Origin: Methanoculleus caldifontis
GTDB taxonomy: Archaea > Halobacteriota > Methanomicrobia > Methanomicrobiales > Methanoculleaceae
Direction of reading: 5' to 3'
DNA: 64,000 nucleotides
Assembly: GCF_032842345.1 (NCBI RefSeq)
Contig: NZ_WBKO01000001.1
Span: 1,612,001 to 1,676,000 of the forward strand
Position 1 is the first letter of the stretch. Every line of letters begins with the position of its first letter. Below the pieces are notes generated by a model. It had not been told where the DNA came from. It searched no databases and saw only the letters and a list, made by a program, of their open reading frames with translations. The position numbers were made by a program, and so were the translations under genes. Below are positions 51,540-60,100 of the stretch, one piece after another.

Positions 51540-51663
51540 ACGTCTTCCCGCCACGGCATATGCCGCCCGCACCCCTCCCCGGCCGGATTACCGGCCGGAT
51601 GGCCGAAACGGTGCAGGCGGCGCATGAATAACTATATCGGTCCGTCCGGAAAAAAGAATAGGT

Positions 51664-51942
51664 GTGCGTGAGGAAGATCTGGACTGGGCCGTATACCACG
51701 GGATTCCCGAAACCGGGAGCACCACGGTCGAAGACCTGGCAGCAGTCACCGGGTTTGAACCCGATGCGGTCACGGCATCGCTTGAGCGCCTCGAGCGCTA
51801 TATCCTGATCCGGCGGTCCGGGGAGGCGGTGCGCCTCCTCTCCGTCCAGGAGTCGTTGATCGAGTGCCAGTGCCGGCATACGGAAGACCTGCCGTTCGTC
51901 ATCGAGAACGGCGTCGTCAGGGCCAAGAGGCGAGAGAGTTGA
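51664..51942 (+). CDS. Small winged-helix protein with C-terminal CxC motif
   Basis: A 92-residue protein. Residues about 15-60 form a winged-helix domain ([30 protein letters not shown]). The tail has [22 protein letters not shown] with CQC and a His, a possible metal or redox site. GTG start at 51664 with a TATA-like CTATAT about 30 bases upstream (leaderless-type). Its stop overlaps the TTG start of the Trm56 gene. Probably a small regulator of the local operon, or a subunit (inference). Confidence 0.68.
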   Translation: MREEDLDWAVYHGIPETGSTTVEDLAAVTGFEPDAVTASLERLERYILIRRSGEAVRLLSVQESLIECQCRHTEDLPFVIENGVVRAKRRES

Positions 51943-52472
51943 GCGACACGCCCACCGTAGCGGTGCTCCGGATAGGCCACCGGCCCGAACGCGACCAGCG
52001 GGTGACGACCCATGTTGGGCTTGCGGCGCGGGCGCTCGGTGCCCGCGGGATGTATCTCGCCGCAAACGACCCCGGCGTCATCAAGAGCATCGAGGACGTG
52101 GCCTCCCGGTGGGGAGGGGAGTTCTTCGTCGAGAACGACGTGAAGTGGCGGCGGTGCATCCAGGACTGGAAAGCGGACGGCGGCAAGGTCGCCCACCTCA
52201 CGATGTACGGGCTCCGGATGACCGACGTCATGGACGAGATCCGCGGAGAGGAGCGGGTGCTCATCGTGGTCGGGGCGGAGAAGGTGCCGGGAGACATATA
52301 CGGGCTCGCCGACTACAACGTCTCGGTGACCACCCAGCCCCACTCGGAGATATCGAGCCTCGCCCTCTTCCTCGACCACCTCTTCGAGGGGAAGGAGCTC
52401 AACCGGGAGTACCCGGACGCGAAGATCCGGATCGAGCCGACGAAGGTCGGCAAGAAGACGGTGGAGCGGTGA
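51939..52472 (+). CDS. tRNA (cytidine(56)-2'-O)-methyltransferase Trm56
   Basis: A 177-residue SPOUT-superfamily enzyme that methylates the 2'-OH of C56 in the T-loop of archaeal tRNAs. [28 protein letters not shown] is the family N-terminus. [14 protein letters not shown] and [21 protein letters not shown] form the knotted SAM-binding C-terminal half. The only suitable start near the conserved N-terminus is TTG at 51939, overlapping the HTH gene stop (TTGA). Exclusively archaeal. Second gene of an HTH-Trm56-ATP-grasp operon. Confidence 0.9.
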   Translation: MSDTPTVAVLRIGHRPERDQRVTTHVGLAARALGARGMYLAANDPGVIKSIEDVASRWGGEFFVENDVKWRRCIQDWKADGGKVAHLTMYGLRMTDVMDEIRGEERVLIVVGAEKVPGDIYGLADYNVSVTTQPHSEISSLALFLDHLFEGKELNREYPDAKIRIEPTKVGKKTVER

Positions 52473-53545
52473 AGGGCCGGGTCCTGGTTGCCGGGTTCGC
52501 CACGCGGCACGTGGCGCAGTCGGCCCGCCGGGCCGGTTATGCGGTCTACGCCGTCGACCACTTCTGCGACCAGGACCTCGCCTGGTACACGGAGGACTGT
52601 CTCTCGTTCGGGGAACTCGACGAGCTTCCCGATACGATCGCGGAACTCGCCGCCCGCCACCCGGTCGACGCGCTGGTCGTTACATCGGGCGCCGAATCCA
52701 TCGGGACAACGATCCCGCTCTGCGGCACGCCGCCCGCGAAGGTGGAGCGGTTCCTCGACAAACTGGAGATCCAGCGGTTCTTCGAGGGGCTGGAGGTCCC
52801 GGTCCCGCCGCTTGCGGGGAACGATCGTTTTCCGGCGATGGTCAAGCCGCGGCGGGGAGCCGGGGGATGGCGGAACGCCGTCGTGAAGACCGCAGAAGAC
52901 CTCCGCCGGTGGGAGGGGGCCTGGCCGGACGTGCCCTATGTCGCGCAGCACCTCGTCGACGGTATCCCCTCGAGCGTCTCCTGCGTCGCGGACGGCAGGC
53001 GCGCGCGGGCCGTCGCGGTCAACCGCCAGATCCTGCGCGGGAACGGTGAATCCGCACACGGGTTCGCCGGGTCGGTCACCCCGTTCGCCCACCCGCTCGC
53101 CGGGGAGATGGTCGCGGTCGCGGAACAGATCGCGGCGGCAAGCGGCTGCGTGGGCTCGGTCGGGATCGACTTCATGGCCGGGGAGAAGCCCTGGGCGATC
53201 GAGATCAACCCCCGGTTCCAGGCGACCGTGGATACGGTCGAGATGGCGATCGGGGAGAACCTCTTTGCGATGCACATGGACGCCTGCCGCGGGGTGCTCC
53301 CGGCGGAGAGACCGCGGCCCCGTCAGGTCGCGGTCCGGCGGATCCTCTTTGCGGAGCGCGACATCCGGCTCGACGCGGACCTCTCGGTGCTTGCGCCTCA
53401 CGTCGCCGATATCCCCTGGCCCGGGGCCGAATTCGAGGAGGGCCAGGCCCTCGTGAGCGTCTTCGGGTGCGGAGCGGACGAGGCGGCGGCGTTCGATGCC
53501 CTGGAGCAGAATATTGCGGCCGTCCGGCGACTGATCGGGGCGTGA
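52469..53545 (+). CDS. ATP-grasp domain protein
   Basis: A 358-residue ATP-grasp ligase-like protein. The N-terminal [26 protein letters not shown] is a preATP-grasp fold. The grasp core shows [18 protein letters not shown] (ATP lysine and glycine loop) and the metal-binding GFxxVDFM-like [26 protein letters not shown] (INPRFQ). Such stand-alone archaeal members resemble ligases of the carbamoyl-phosphate/PurK type; the two substrates are unknown. GTG start at 52469 overlaps the Trm56 stop by four bases (GTGA). Confidence 0.83.
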   Translation: MKGRVLVAGFATRHVAQSARRAGYAVYAVDHFCDQDLAWYTEDCLSFGELDELPDTIAELAARHPVDALVVTSGAESIGTTIPLCGTPPAKVERFLDKLEIQRFFEGLEVPVPPLAGNDRFPAMVKPRRGAGGWRNAVVKTAEDLRRWEGAWPDVPYVAQHLVDGIPSSVSCVADGRRARAVAVNRQILRGNGESAHGFAGSVTPFAHPLAGEMVAVAEQIAAASGCVGSVGIDFMAGEKPWAIEINPRFQATVDTVEMAIGENLFAMHMDACRGVLPAERPRPRQVAVRRILFAERDIRLDADLSVLAPHVADIPWPGAEFEEGQALVSVFGCGADEAAAFDALEQNIAAVRRLIGA

Positions 53546-53581
53546 GCCCCGGCCGGGTTTTATCCCTGCCGGGAGAGGCCG

Positions 53582-53600
53582 CCCGTCTCCCGGAGACGGG
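53582..53600. promoter_or_regulatory. Perfect hairpin upstream of the tfe promoter
   Basis: CCCGTCTCC-C-GGAGACGGG is a 9-bp inverted repeat nine bases before the tfe TATA box (TTATATATT, 53609-53617). It could end the upstream ATP-grasp transcript or serve as operator; there is no T-run after it. Confidence 0.4.
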
Positions 53601-53687
53601 AAAGGGAATTATATATTGAGCGCACAGTATGCTGGGTACCGAACCCAACATCTATTATAGAATATCACTTACGGGGGAGATCTGAGC

Positions 53688-54209
53688 ATGGTATCCGTCA
53701 CCGAACTGTTAAACGATCCGGCAATAACCGCTTATATCCAGCGGATGATCGGGGAGGATGGCATCGAACTCCTCAGGCGGTTCCCCGAAGAGGGGGAGCA
53801 CAGCGACGAGGATCTCGCCGCGAAGACCGGGGTCAATCTCAACACCGTCCGCCACACCCTCTACACCCTCTACGAGAAGCGCCTCGCCGAGTATCGGAGG
53901 CTGAAGAACACCGAGACCGGCTGGCTCACCTACCTCTGGCACCTCCGCCTGGACCGCGTCCACGACGTGCTCGAGGAGGAGATCCGCGACGCGCTCGAGC
54001 ACCTCGACGCGCGGCTCTCTTACGAGGAGAAGAACGACTTTTACATGTGCAAGAACTGCAGCGTCATCTACACCTTCACGGACGCGGCGAACTGGAACTT
54101 CGAGTGCCCGAACTGCGAGGTGATGCTCGAGCACTTCGACAACGAACTCATCGCCACCGCTCTCAAGAGGAGAGTCAACCGGATCAAGGAGAGCCTCGGG
54201 AGTGCGTGA
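53688..54209 (+). CDS. tfe: Transcription initiation factor TFE (TFIIE-alpha homologue)
   Basis: A 173-residue archaeal TFE. The N-terminal extended winged helix (about 1-90: [20 protein letters not shown] ... [20 protein letters not shown]) is followed by a coiled linker and the C-terminal zinc ribbon [11 protein letters not shown] ... [10 protein letters not shown] (CxxC ... CxxC, about 121-145). TFE stabilises the open promoter complex with RNA polymerase, TBP and TFB. ATG at 53688 with GGGGGAGATC upstream; leader of about 45 bases after the TATA box. Confidence 0.95.
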   Translation: MVSVTELLNDPAITAYIQRMIGEDGIELLRRFPEEGEHSDEDLAAKTGVNLNTVRHTLYTLYEKRLAEYRRLKNTETGWLTYLWHLRLDRVHDVLEEEIRDALEHLDARLSYEEKNDFYMCKNCSVIYTFTDAANWNFECPNCEVMLEHFDNELIATALKRRVNRIKESLGSA

Positions 54210-54687
54210 GGAGGACTGCATCGCCCTCCTCCGGCGCGCCGGGTGCTCAGAGGGGGTCATCGCGCATTGCCGGGCGGTGCGCGACCTTGCCCTCACCTAC
54301 GCCTCCGACGGTCTCGTCGACCGCGACCTTGTCGCGGCCGGCGCCCTCCTCCACGACATCGGCCGGGGCGCGACGCACGAGATCCGTCACGCCGAGGTTG
54401 GCGGCGCGTTATGCCGTTCGTTCGGCCTTGACGAGGCGATCGTCGCCATCGTCGAGCGGCACATCGGCGGAGGGCTGACAGCCGACGAGTGCTCGCTCCT
54501 CGGTCTTCTGCCGCGCGACTGCATGCCTCAGACGCTTGAGGAGAAGATCGTCGCCCACGCTGACAACCTGGTGAAAGGGACCCGCGTCATCGTGATGGAA
54601 GAGCGGATGATGCACGCGATCGCTCTTCCCCGGCGGCAGAGGAAGCGGATCTGCCGCCTCGGCCTTGAGATGGAACTCTTCAGATGA
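54202..54687 (+). CDS. HD-domain (HDIG) phosphohydrolase, TIGR00295-like
   Basis: A 161-residue HD-superfamily protein. Metal ligands: [12 protein letters not shown] (first His equivalent in IAHC), [23 protein letters not shown] (HD and following His pair), and [11 protein letters not shown] (Asp). It corresponds to archaeal TIGR00295 proteins, predicted nucleotide phosphohydrolases with no proven substrate. GTG start at 54202, overlapping the tfe stop by eight bases, so the gene is expressed with tfe. Ends convergently with the ACT-domain gene with an eight-base overlap. Confidence 0.85.
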   Translation: MREEDCIALLRRAGCSEGVIAHCRAVRDLALTYASDGLVDRDLVAAGALLHDIGRGATHEIRHAEVGGALCRSFGLDEAIVAIVERHIGGGLTADECSLLGLLPRDCMPQTLEEKIVAHADNLVKGTRVIVMEERMMHAIALPRRQRKRICRLGLEMELFR

Positions 54688-55183
54688 TCAGCCGTTTCAC
54701 CTGCGGGAGCGCGCGCAGGTCTTCGTAGACCGATGCCGGGATCCGCGGCTCGTCGAGGATCAAGACGAGTTTCGGGTCCTGTGCGAGATAGGGATCCGTG
54801 ACGAAGATCTGGCGGATGGAGAGGTCGTGGTCGACCAGGACCTTGACCGCCGCGCCGACGATCCCTTTCTGGTGCGCGTCTTTGGGGTAGAGCGTGATGA
54901 CCGAGAGGCCGAGGGCCTCGGCGACCCGTGAGAGGTCGGGCGAGGCGCGCATCCTGAGGAAGACCTCCCGCAAATCGGGATTCTCGAGGATCCGGCGGGC
55001 AGTCGCGTCCACGACCCTCCGATCGGTCTCGATCGCCCTCCCTATGTGCGTCGCGGGGATCTCGATGCCGTTACAGACGATACGCCCCTCTTCATTGATG
55101 CCGAACCCGTTCTCGAGCAGGAACCGGACAACCCGGCCCTGGGAAGGGGAATCGGCGAATTCCCGTGAGATGTCGGCCCACAT
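54680..55183 (-). CDS. ACT-domain regulator of amino-acid metabolism (COG2150)
   Basis: A 167-residue protein: N-terminal small winged-helix-like domain (about 1-70: ISREFADSPSQGRVVRFLLENG) and a C-terminal ACT-like domain (about 88-165: LGLSVITLYPKDAHQKGIVGAAVKVLVDHDLSIRQIFV). COG2150 members are predicted regulators binding amino acids. ATG at 55183. A TATA box (minus strand, GTATATTTATC, about 55206-55216) lies 24-32 bases upstream, so the transcript is probably leaderless. Confidence 0.82.
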   Translation of the reverse strand: MWADISREFADSPSQGRVVRFLLENGFGINEEGRIVCNGIEIPATHIGRAIETDRRVVDATARRILENPDLREVFLRMRASPDLSRVAEALGLSVITLYPKDAHQKGIVGAAVKVLVDHDLSIRQIFVTDPYLAQDPKLVLILDEPRIPASVYEDLRALPQVKRLII

Positions 55184-55269
55184 GCAGGAATGTTGGGCCG
55201 GAGCAGATAAATATACACCGAAGCCGGTATCGGGGCGCCCGGGTGCAGGTCTGTCCGGCGGGCCGGAGA

Positions 55270-55288
55270 GCAACCTATTTTAGGTTGC
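55270..55288. promoter_or_regulatory. 19-bp palindrome overlapping the tRNA-Leu promoter
   Basis: GCAACCTA-TTT-TAGGTTGC is a perfect 8-bp inverted repeat. Its TATTTTAG centre lies about 30-38 bases before the mature tRNA end, where the archaeal box A of a tRNA gene belongs. It is also between two divergent transcription units (COG2150 gene and tRNA). Confidence 0.5.
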
Positions 55289-55313
55289 ACAGCGTTGTAT
55301 AGAGAAGACCAGT

Positions 55314-55398
55314 GCGAGGGTTGCCAAGCCAGGTCAAAGGCGCTAGGTTGAGGGCCTAGTCTCGTAGGAGTTCGAGCGTTCGAATCGCTCCCCTCGCA
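55314..55398 (+). tRNA. tRNA-Leu (anticodon GAG)
   Basis: An 85-nt class II tRNA. Acceptor stem GCGAGGG pairs with CCCTCGC at the 3' end, with discriminator A at 55398. The D-arm region is CCAAGCCAGGTCAAAGGC. The anticodon stem CTAGG/CCTAG encloses the loop TTGAGGG, giving anticodon GAG (reads CUC/CUU leucine). A long variable arm follows, then T-arm GAGCG-TTCGAAT-CGCTC. CCA is not encoded. No intron. A T-rich tract follows within 20 bases. Confidence 0.95.
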
Positions 55399-55552
55399 TT
55401 CTATCTTTTCCTGAGTTTGTTGAAGTGTTTTTGCGGCGACGCGAAGCGCCGTCCCGGCTGGCGACGACCTGCCGGTGCGGCGGGGTGTTGCGAGCCGGAA
55501 CAGGTCCGGAACAAATAACCGAGACCGGCCCGATACCTGTACCGGGATACAC

Positions 55553-56836
55553 ATGGACCTAGCGACCGAGAGAAGAGACGGAATCCTGACGTTTGTGATG
55601 CGCGGAAGGCTCGACGGCTACGGTGCGAGCCGGCTCTCCGATGCCCTGCAGGCGTCGCTGCAGGACGACGACCGGTCGATCGTCTTCGACCTTGCGGGAG
55701 TAAGTTACCTGAGCAGTGCGGGCATCCGGGTTCTCCTCGCCGCAAAGAAGCGGTTGAAGGAGCGGAGCGGCACCCTGGCCCTGGCCGGGATGCAGGAGTA
55801 CCCGAGGAATGTCCTCGATATGGCGGGAGTGACGCAGATATTCTCCTTCTACCCCGGGGTCGAGGAGGCCGTCAGCGCCTGCAGGAGATCGCAGGACAGC
55901 CTCTCGGTCATCAACGAGATCGCCCGGACCCCGGTCGTCAGGGACGGCGTCGCCTATACCATCGAGCCGGTCTCTACACGGAGTTCGTCGCTCCGGGTCA
56001 CCGGCTGTCTGGATAAGATGCTGCGCGCCCGCCTGACCGAAGGCGATATCCGTGCGATACCGTTCTCGGATCTCCACTACTCGCTCGGCATCGGCGCGCT
56101 CGGAGAGGGCGTGGCGGAGACGCTCCCGCTCCTTGGGGAGATGATCACGCTGCACGGCTCGGTGGTATGGCTGCCGACGGACGGGAACGCCACACCGGAT
56201 TTCTTTACGCCGGTGAAGGAGACCGGGGAACTTGCCATCTACTCCGGATATAACGTAGCGCTCGAAGGGCCGTTTCACGAGATCGTCACCATCGATGCCG
56301 GGGATAAGGGCAGCATCGCACTCTCTGATGTATACCGCACAATCTTCGACTTTGCCCGGGAGAAGAGGCGTGACTTTGCCGGTATCGCCGCACTTGCCAT
56401 GTGGGCCGTCGTCGATGGGGTCTGCAGTCTGAGCATGAAGAGATCGCCTGTCGCTGCATCCGCTCCGGCAAACGGTCTTCCCATCAATGCTGAAGAGAAC
56501 GCGAAAGAATGGCTCGAGGATAATGACGAGCCGAAGTACCACGGAGACACGATGGTCAGCTTCGGGTTCGGGATAGACTACTCTGCCTGCAACGCCGAGC
56601 ACCTCTCCGCCCTCATCGACCGGAATCGTCCAAAGACGGAGCAACTGCAGCTTCACAATCACGGCGTCATCTTCCGGGGGGTGCCGTGGGACGCGACGCT
56701 TGACCTCTCCCGGCAGATCGAGCGGATCGTGAGCGAGGGCGAGTTCGTCGATATGCGGCATCTCAAAGAGAGCACCAGGATCCGGCGGGCGAAGGTGGGC
56801 GTGGCCTACATCTCGGAGGTCACGGTCGAGGGGTGA
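55553..56836 (+). CDS. STAS-domain protein with a large uncharacterised C-terminal domain
   Basis: A 427-residue protein. Residues 1-105 are a STAS (anti-sigma-factor-antagonist-like) domain: GILTFVMRGRLDGYGASRL, IVFDLAGVSYLSSAGIRVLL (the phosphorylatable Ser motif YLSSAGI) and GVTQIFSFYPGVEEAV. Residues about 120-427 form a domain I do not recognise, with GIGALGEG, a central acidic/aromatic region (MVSFGFGIDYSACNAEHL) and HNHGVIFRGVPW. Archaea lack sigma factors, so the STAS part likely switches partners with a kinase or phosphatase encoded elsewhere. ATG at 55553 after AACAAATAACC. Confidence 0.8.
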   Translation: MDLATERRDGILTFVMRGRLDGYGASRLSDALQASLQDDDRSIVFDLAGVSYLSSAGIRVLLAAKKRLKERSGTLALAGMQEYPRNVLDMAGVTQIFSFYPGVEEAVSACRRSQDSLSVINEIARTPVVRDGVAYTIEPVSTRSSSLRVTGCLDKMLRARLTEGDIRAIPFSDLHYSLGIGALGEGVAETLPLLGEMITLHGSVVWLPTDGNATPDFFTPVKETGELAIYSGYNVALEGPFHEIVTIDAGDKGSIALSDVYRTIFDFAREKRRDFAGIAALAMWAVVDGVCSLSMKRSPVAASAPANGLPINAEENAKEWLEDNDEPKYHGDTMVSFGFGIDYSACNAEHLSALIDRNRPKTEQLQLHNHGVIFRGVPWDATLDLSRQIERIVSEGEFVDMRHLKESTRIRRAKVGVAYISEVTVEG

Positions 56837-57164
56837 GCGGGGTCCCGGGACCGGCCGGAAGGCGGCAGCCCTCTCCGGTCAAAACCCGTCCCGGTGCGGG
56901 GAAACGATCTGTCTCCGACGGCCGGCGGCCCTCCTGGGTGAGCTTTTCCGGCCTCCCGCACATGAATTGTGGAAATCGGCGCAGCGCTGCCCTGAAACTG
57001 TTGCGATGCACGGTCTGGGTTGTGGAGGTCGGGACGTTAGCATTTCCTGTGTTCGTCAAAATTTGAAACTATTTTTCTAGAAAGGGTCTCCGGAACATAA
57101 AATCGTTTAAGATACCTTTTTACGCCGATCTGCAGAGAGGTGTATATCTATCGTGGAGAACGTT
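56837..57164. promoter_or_regulatory. Leader region of the giant PKD-propeller gene
   Basis: This 316-base gap opens with a 12-bp palindrome GGTCCCGGGACC (56841-56852), perhaps the STAS terminator. It becomes AT-rich after 57050 and holds a TATA-like TTTAAGATA (57106-57114). GAGAGGTG (57135-57142) precedes the GTG at 57153, and GGAGA (57155-57159) precedes the ATG at 57165. No other gene is seen. Confidence 0.45.
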
Positions 57165-60100
57165 ATGTCCCACCACCGACTTGCCTTTTTTGTCTGTTTA
57201 CTGCTGGTAGCCAGTTGCATCTTCTCTGTACAGGCTTTTGAACAAGAAAACATCCCCCCCGGGATGGCGACGACCCCTTTCATCGGGGCCGTGAGCGGCA
57301 CCATGGATTTCCTCTGGCACCTCCTGCTGGATGGTCCGATGATGCTTGCGGAGGCCGTGGCCGGTTTTACCCTCTCGGTCACCTCGAATCCTTCCGGTGC
57401 ATCTATTCTTCTGGACGGGAGCGATACCGGGGCGACCACGCCGGCCGAGATCGGCGACATGTCCCTCTCGGTGCATAACGTCACCGTCGTTCTGGACGGC
57501 TACCTCTCCGGCATCAACGAGACTGTCGAGGGTATGGCCGGCGGGACGACCGCGGTCCACTTCGACCTGACGGCAGAGACCGGCAGGGATGAAGACCCGC
57601 TCGACCCCTCCTTCTCGGCCAACACGACCTCCGGGACGGTCCCGTTTGTGGTCGGGTTCACGGACGAGTCCGCCGGCACCCCGGTCGAATGGTTCTGGGA
57701 GTTCGGCGACGGGGAGGTCTCCGTCGAGCAGAACCCGGTCCACACCTATGCTGATGCGGGGACGTATACCGTCTCCCTGACCGTGGCGGATGCGGAAGAG
57801 TCCGCGACCGCTGTCAGGGAAGACTATATCGAGGCGGCCACACCCGAGGAGCCGGCGTTTGAGGCGTTTGAGGCGTTTGGCGCCCCTTTCGGGATCCCCC
57901 CCTCCGCCCCGACCGCGGCGTTCTCCGGGACGCCGAGATCCGGCCCGGCACCTCTGACCGTAGCCTTCACCGACGCCTCGACCGGCGGTACTCCGACCGG
58001 CTGGGCCTGGTTCTTCGGCGATGAGACCTATGGCGAAGCCTGGACGGAACAGACCGCGAGCGCCGGGTGGGATGCGAGATCCGATCACACCAGTGTGGTG
58101 CTGCCGAGCGGAAGCATCGTGCTCATGGGCGGGCGTGACGACAACACCTGGTACAACGACACCTGGCGGTCGGACGATGGTGGCGAAACCTGGACGAAGG
58201 TGAACGAGAGTTCCGGGTGGACGGCACGATCCCAGCACACCAGCGTCGCGTTGCCGGACGGAAGCATCATACTCATGGGCGGGTATGACGGCAACACCTA
58301 CGCCAACCAGAACGATACGTGGCGATCGGACGACGGCGGCGCAACGTGGGCGCTGGTGACCGCGAGTGCCGGGTGGGAGGCAAGGAACGCCCACGCCAGT
58401 GTCGTGATGCCGGACGGAAGCATCATGCTCATGGGCGGCTTTGACGGCAGCAGCCCCCTGAACGACGTGTGGCGGTCGACCGATGGTGGTGAAACCTGGA
58501 CGCGGGTGACCGAGCACGCCGGGTGGGATGCAAGATACGATCACACCAGTGTTGCGCTGTCGGACGGCAGCATCGTCCTCATGGGCGGTTGGGACGGCAG
58601 CACCCTGAACGACGTGTGGCGATCGACCGACAACGGCACAACCTGGACGCAGATGACCGAGCATGCCGGGTGGACGGCACGAGACTCCCCCACCAGCGTT
58701 GCGATGCCGGACGGCAGCATCGTGCTCATGGGTGGCGATGACGGAAATCGGAAGCGCGACGTCTGGCGGTCGACCGACAACGGCGCGACCTGGACACGGT
58801 TATCTGATGCCGGGTCGAGAAGAGCCAGACACACCAGTGTCGCGATGCCGGATGGGAGCATCATCCTCATGGGTGGGTACGATGGCAACTGGATCCTGTT
58901 GAACGACGTGCGGCGCCTCCAGCCTGCAGGATCGGCGGCAGAGAACCCCACGCACACCTACACAGAACCGGGCACCTACTCAGTAACCCTGCAGGCGTAC
59001 AACGGCGTTGGATACAATGCTTCCACCATCGTCGACTACATCGTGGTCTCCGCTCCTACCCCGACCCCCGCCCCAGCCGCGAGCTTCACGGTGAACGCCA
59101 CCAGCGGGACTGCCCCCCTTGCGGTGCAGTTCAACGATACCTCCGCCGGCAGCCCGACCGGGTGGGCCTGGTTCTTCGGCGATGAGACCTATGGCGAAGC
59201 CTGGACAGAGCAGAACACGAACGCCGGGTGGACGGCACGCCAGGGACACACGGCGGTCGCGCTGCCGGACGGGAGCATCCTCGTTCTGGGCGGTGAGGCT
59301 GATGGCGACATCAGGAACGACGTGTGGCGGTCGGCCGACAACGGCACCACGTGGGCTGAGGTGAACGCGAGCGCCGGGTGGGCGGCGCGGTTCGGCCACA
59401 CCAGCGTTGCGTTGCCGGACGGCAGCATCATACTCATGGGAGGCCGGGACGCCCTAAATTGCTTCAGCGACGTGTGGCGGTCGACCGACAACGGTGCCAC
59501 GTGGACTGAGGTGAACGCGAGTGCCGGGTGGGCGGCAAGAACCTTTCACACCAGCATTGTGCTGTCGGACGGGAGCATCGTGCTTGCGGGCGGCCTGGAC
59601 GGTGATATTAATCAGCAGAACGACGTGTGGCGGTCGGCCGACAACGGCGCCACCTGGACGGAGATGAATGCGAGTGCCGGGTGGCCGGCACGGTTCAGCC
59701 ACGCCAGCGTTGCGCTGCCGGACGGGAGCATCGTCCTCATGGGCGGGTCTGACGGCACCACCTGGTACAACGACGTGTGGCGGTCGATCGATTCCGGCGC
59801 GACCTGGACCTGCGTGAACGCGAGTGCCGGGTGGACCGGACGGCAAGGGCACACCAGCGTAGCGCTGCCGGACGGGAGCATCGTGCTTGCGGGCGGCCTG
59901 GACGGTGATATTGATCAGCAGAACGACGTGTGGCGGTCGACTGACGGCGGCGCGACCTGGACACAGTTACCTGATGCCGGGTGGGCGGCACGCATGGAGC
60001 ACACCAGCGTAGCGCTGCCGGATGGGAGCATCGCCCTGATGGGCGGTACGAGTGCCGACTGGACCCAGTCCAACGACGTGTGGCGCCTCCAGCCCGCAGG

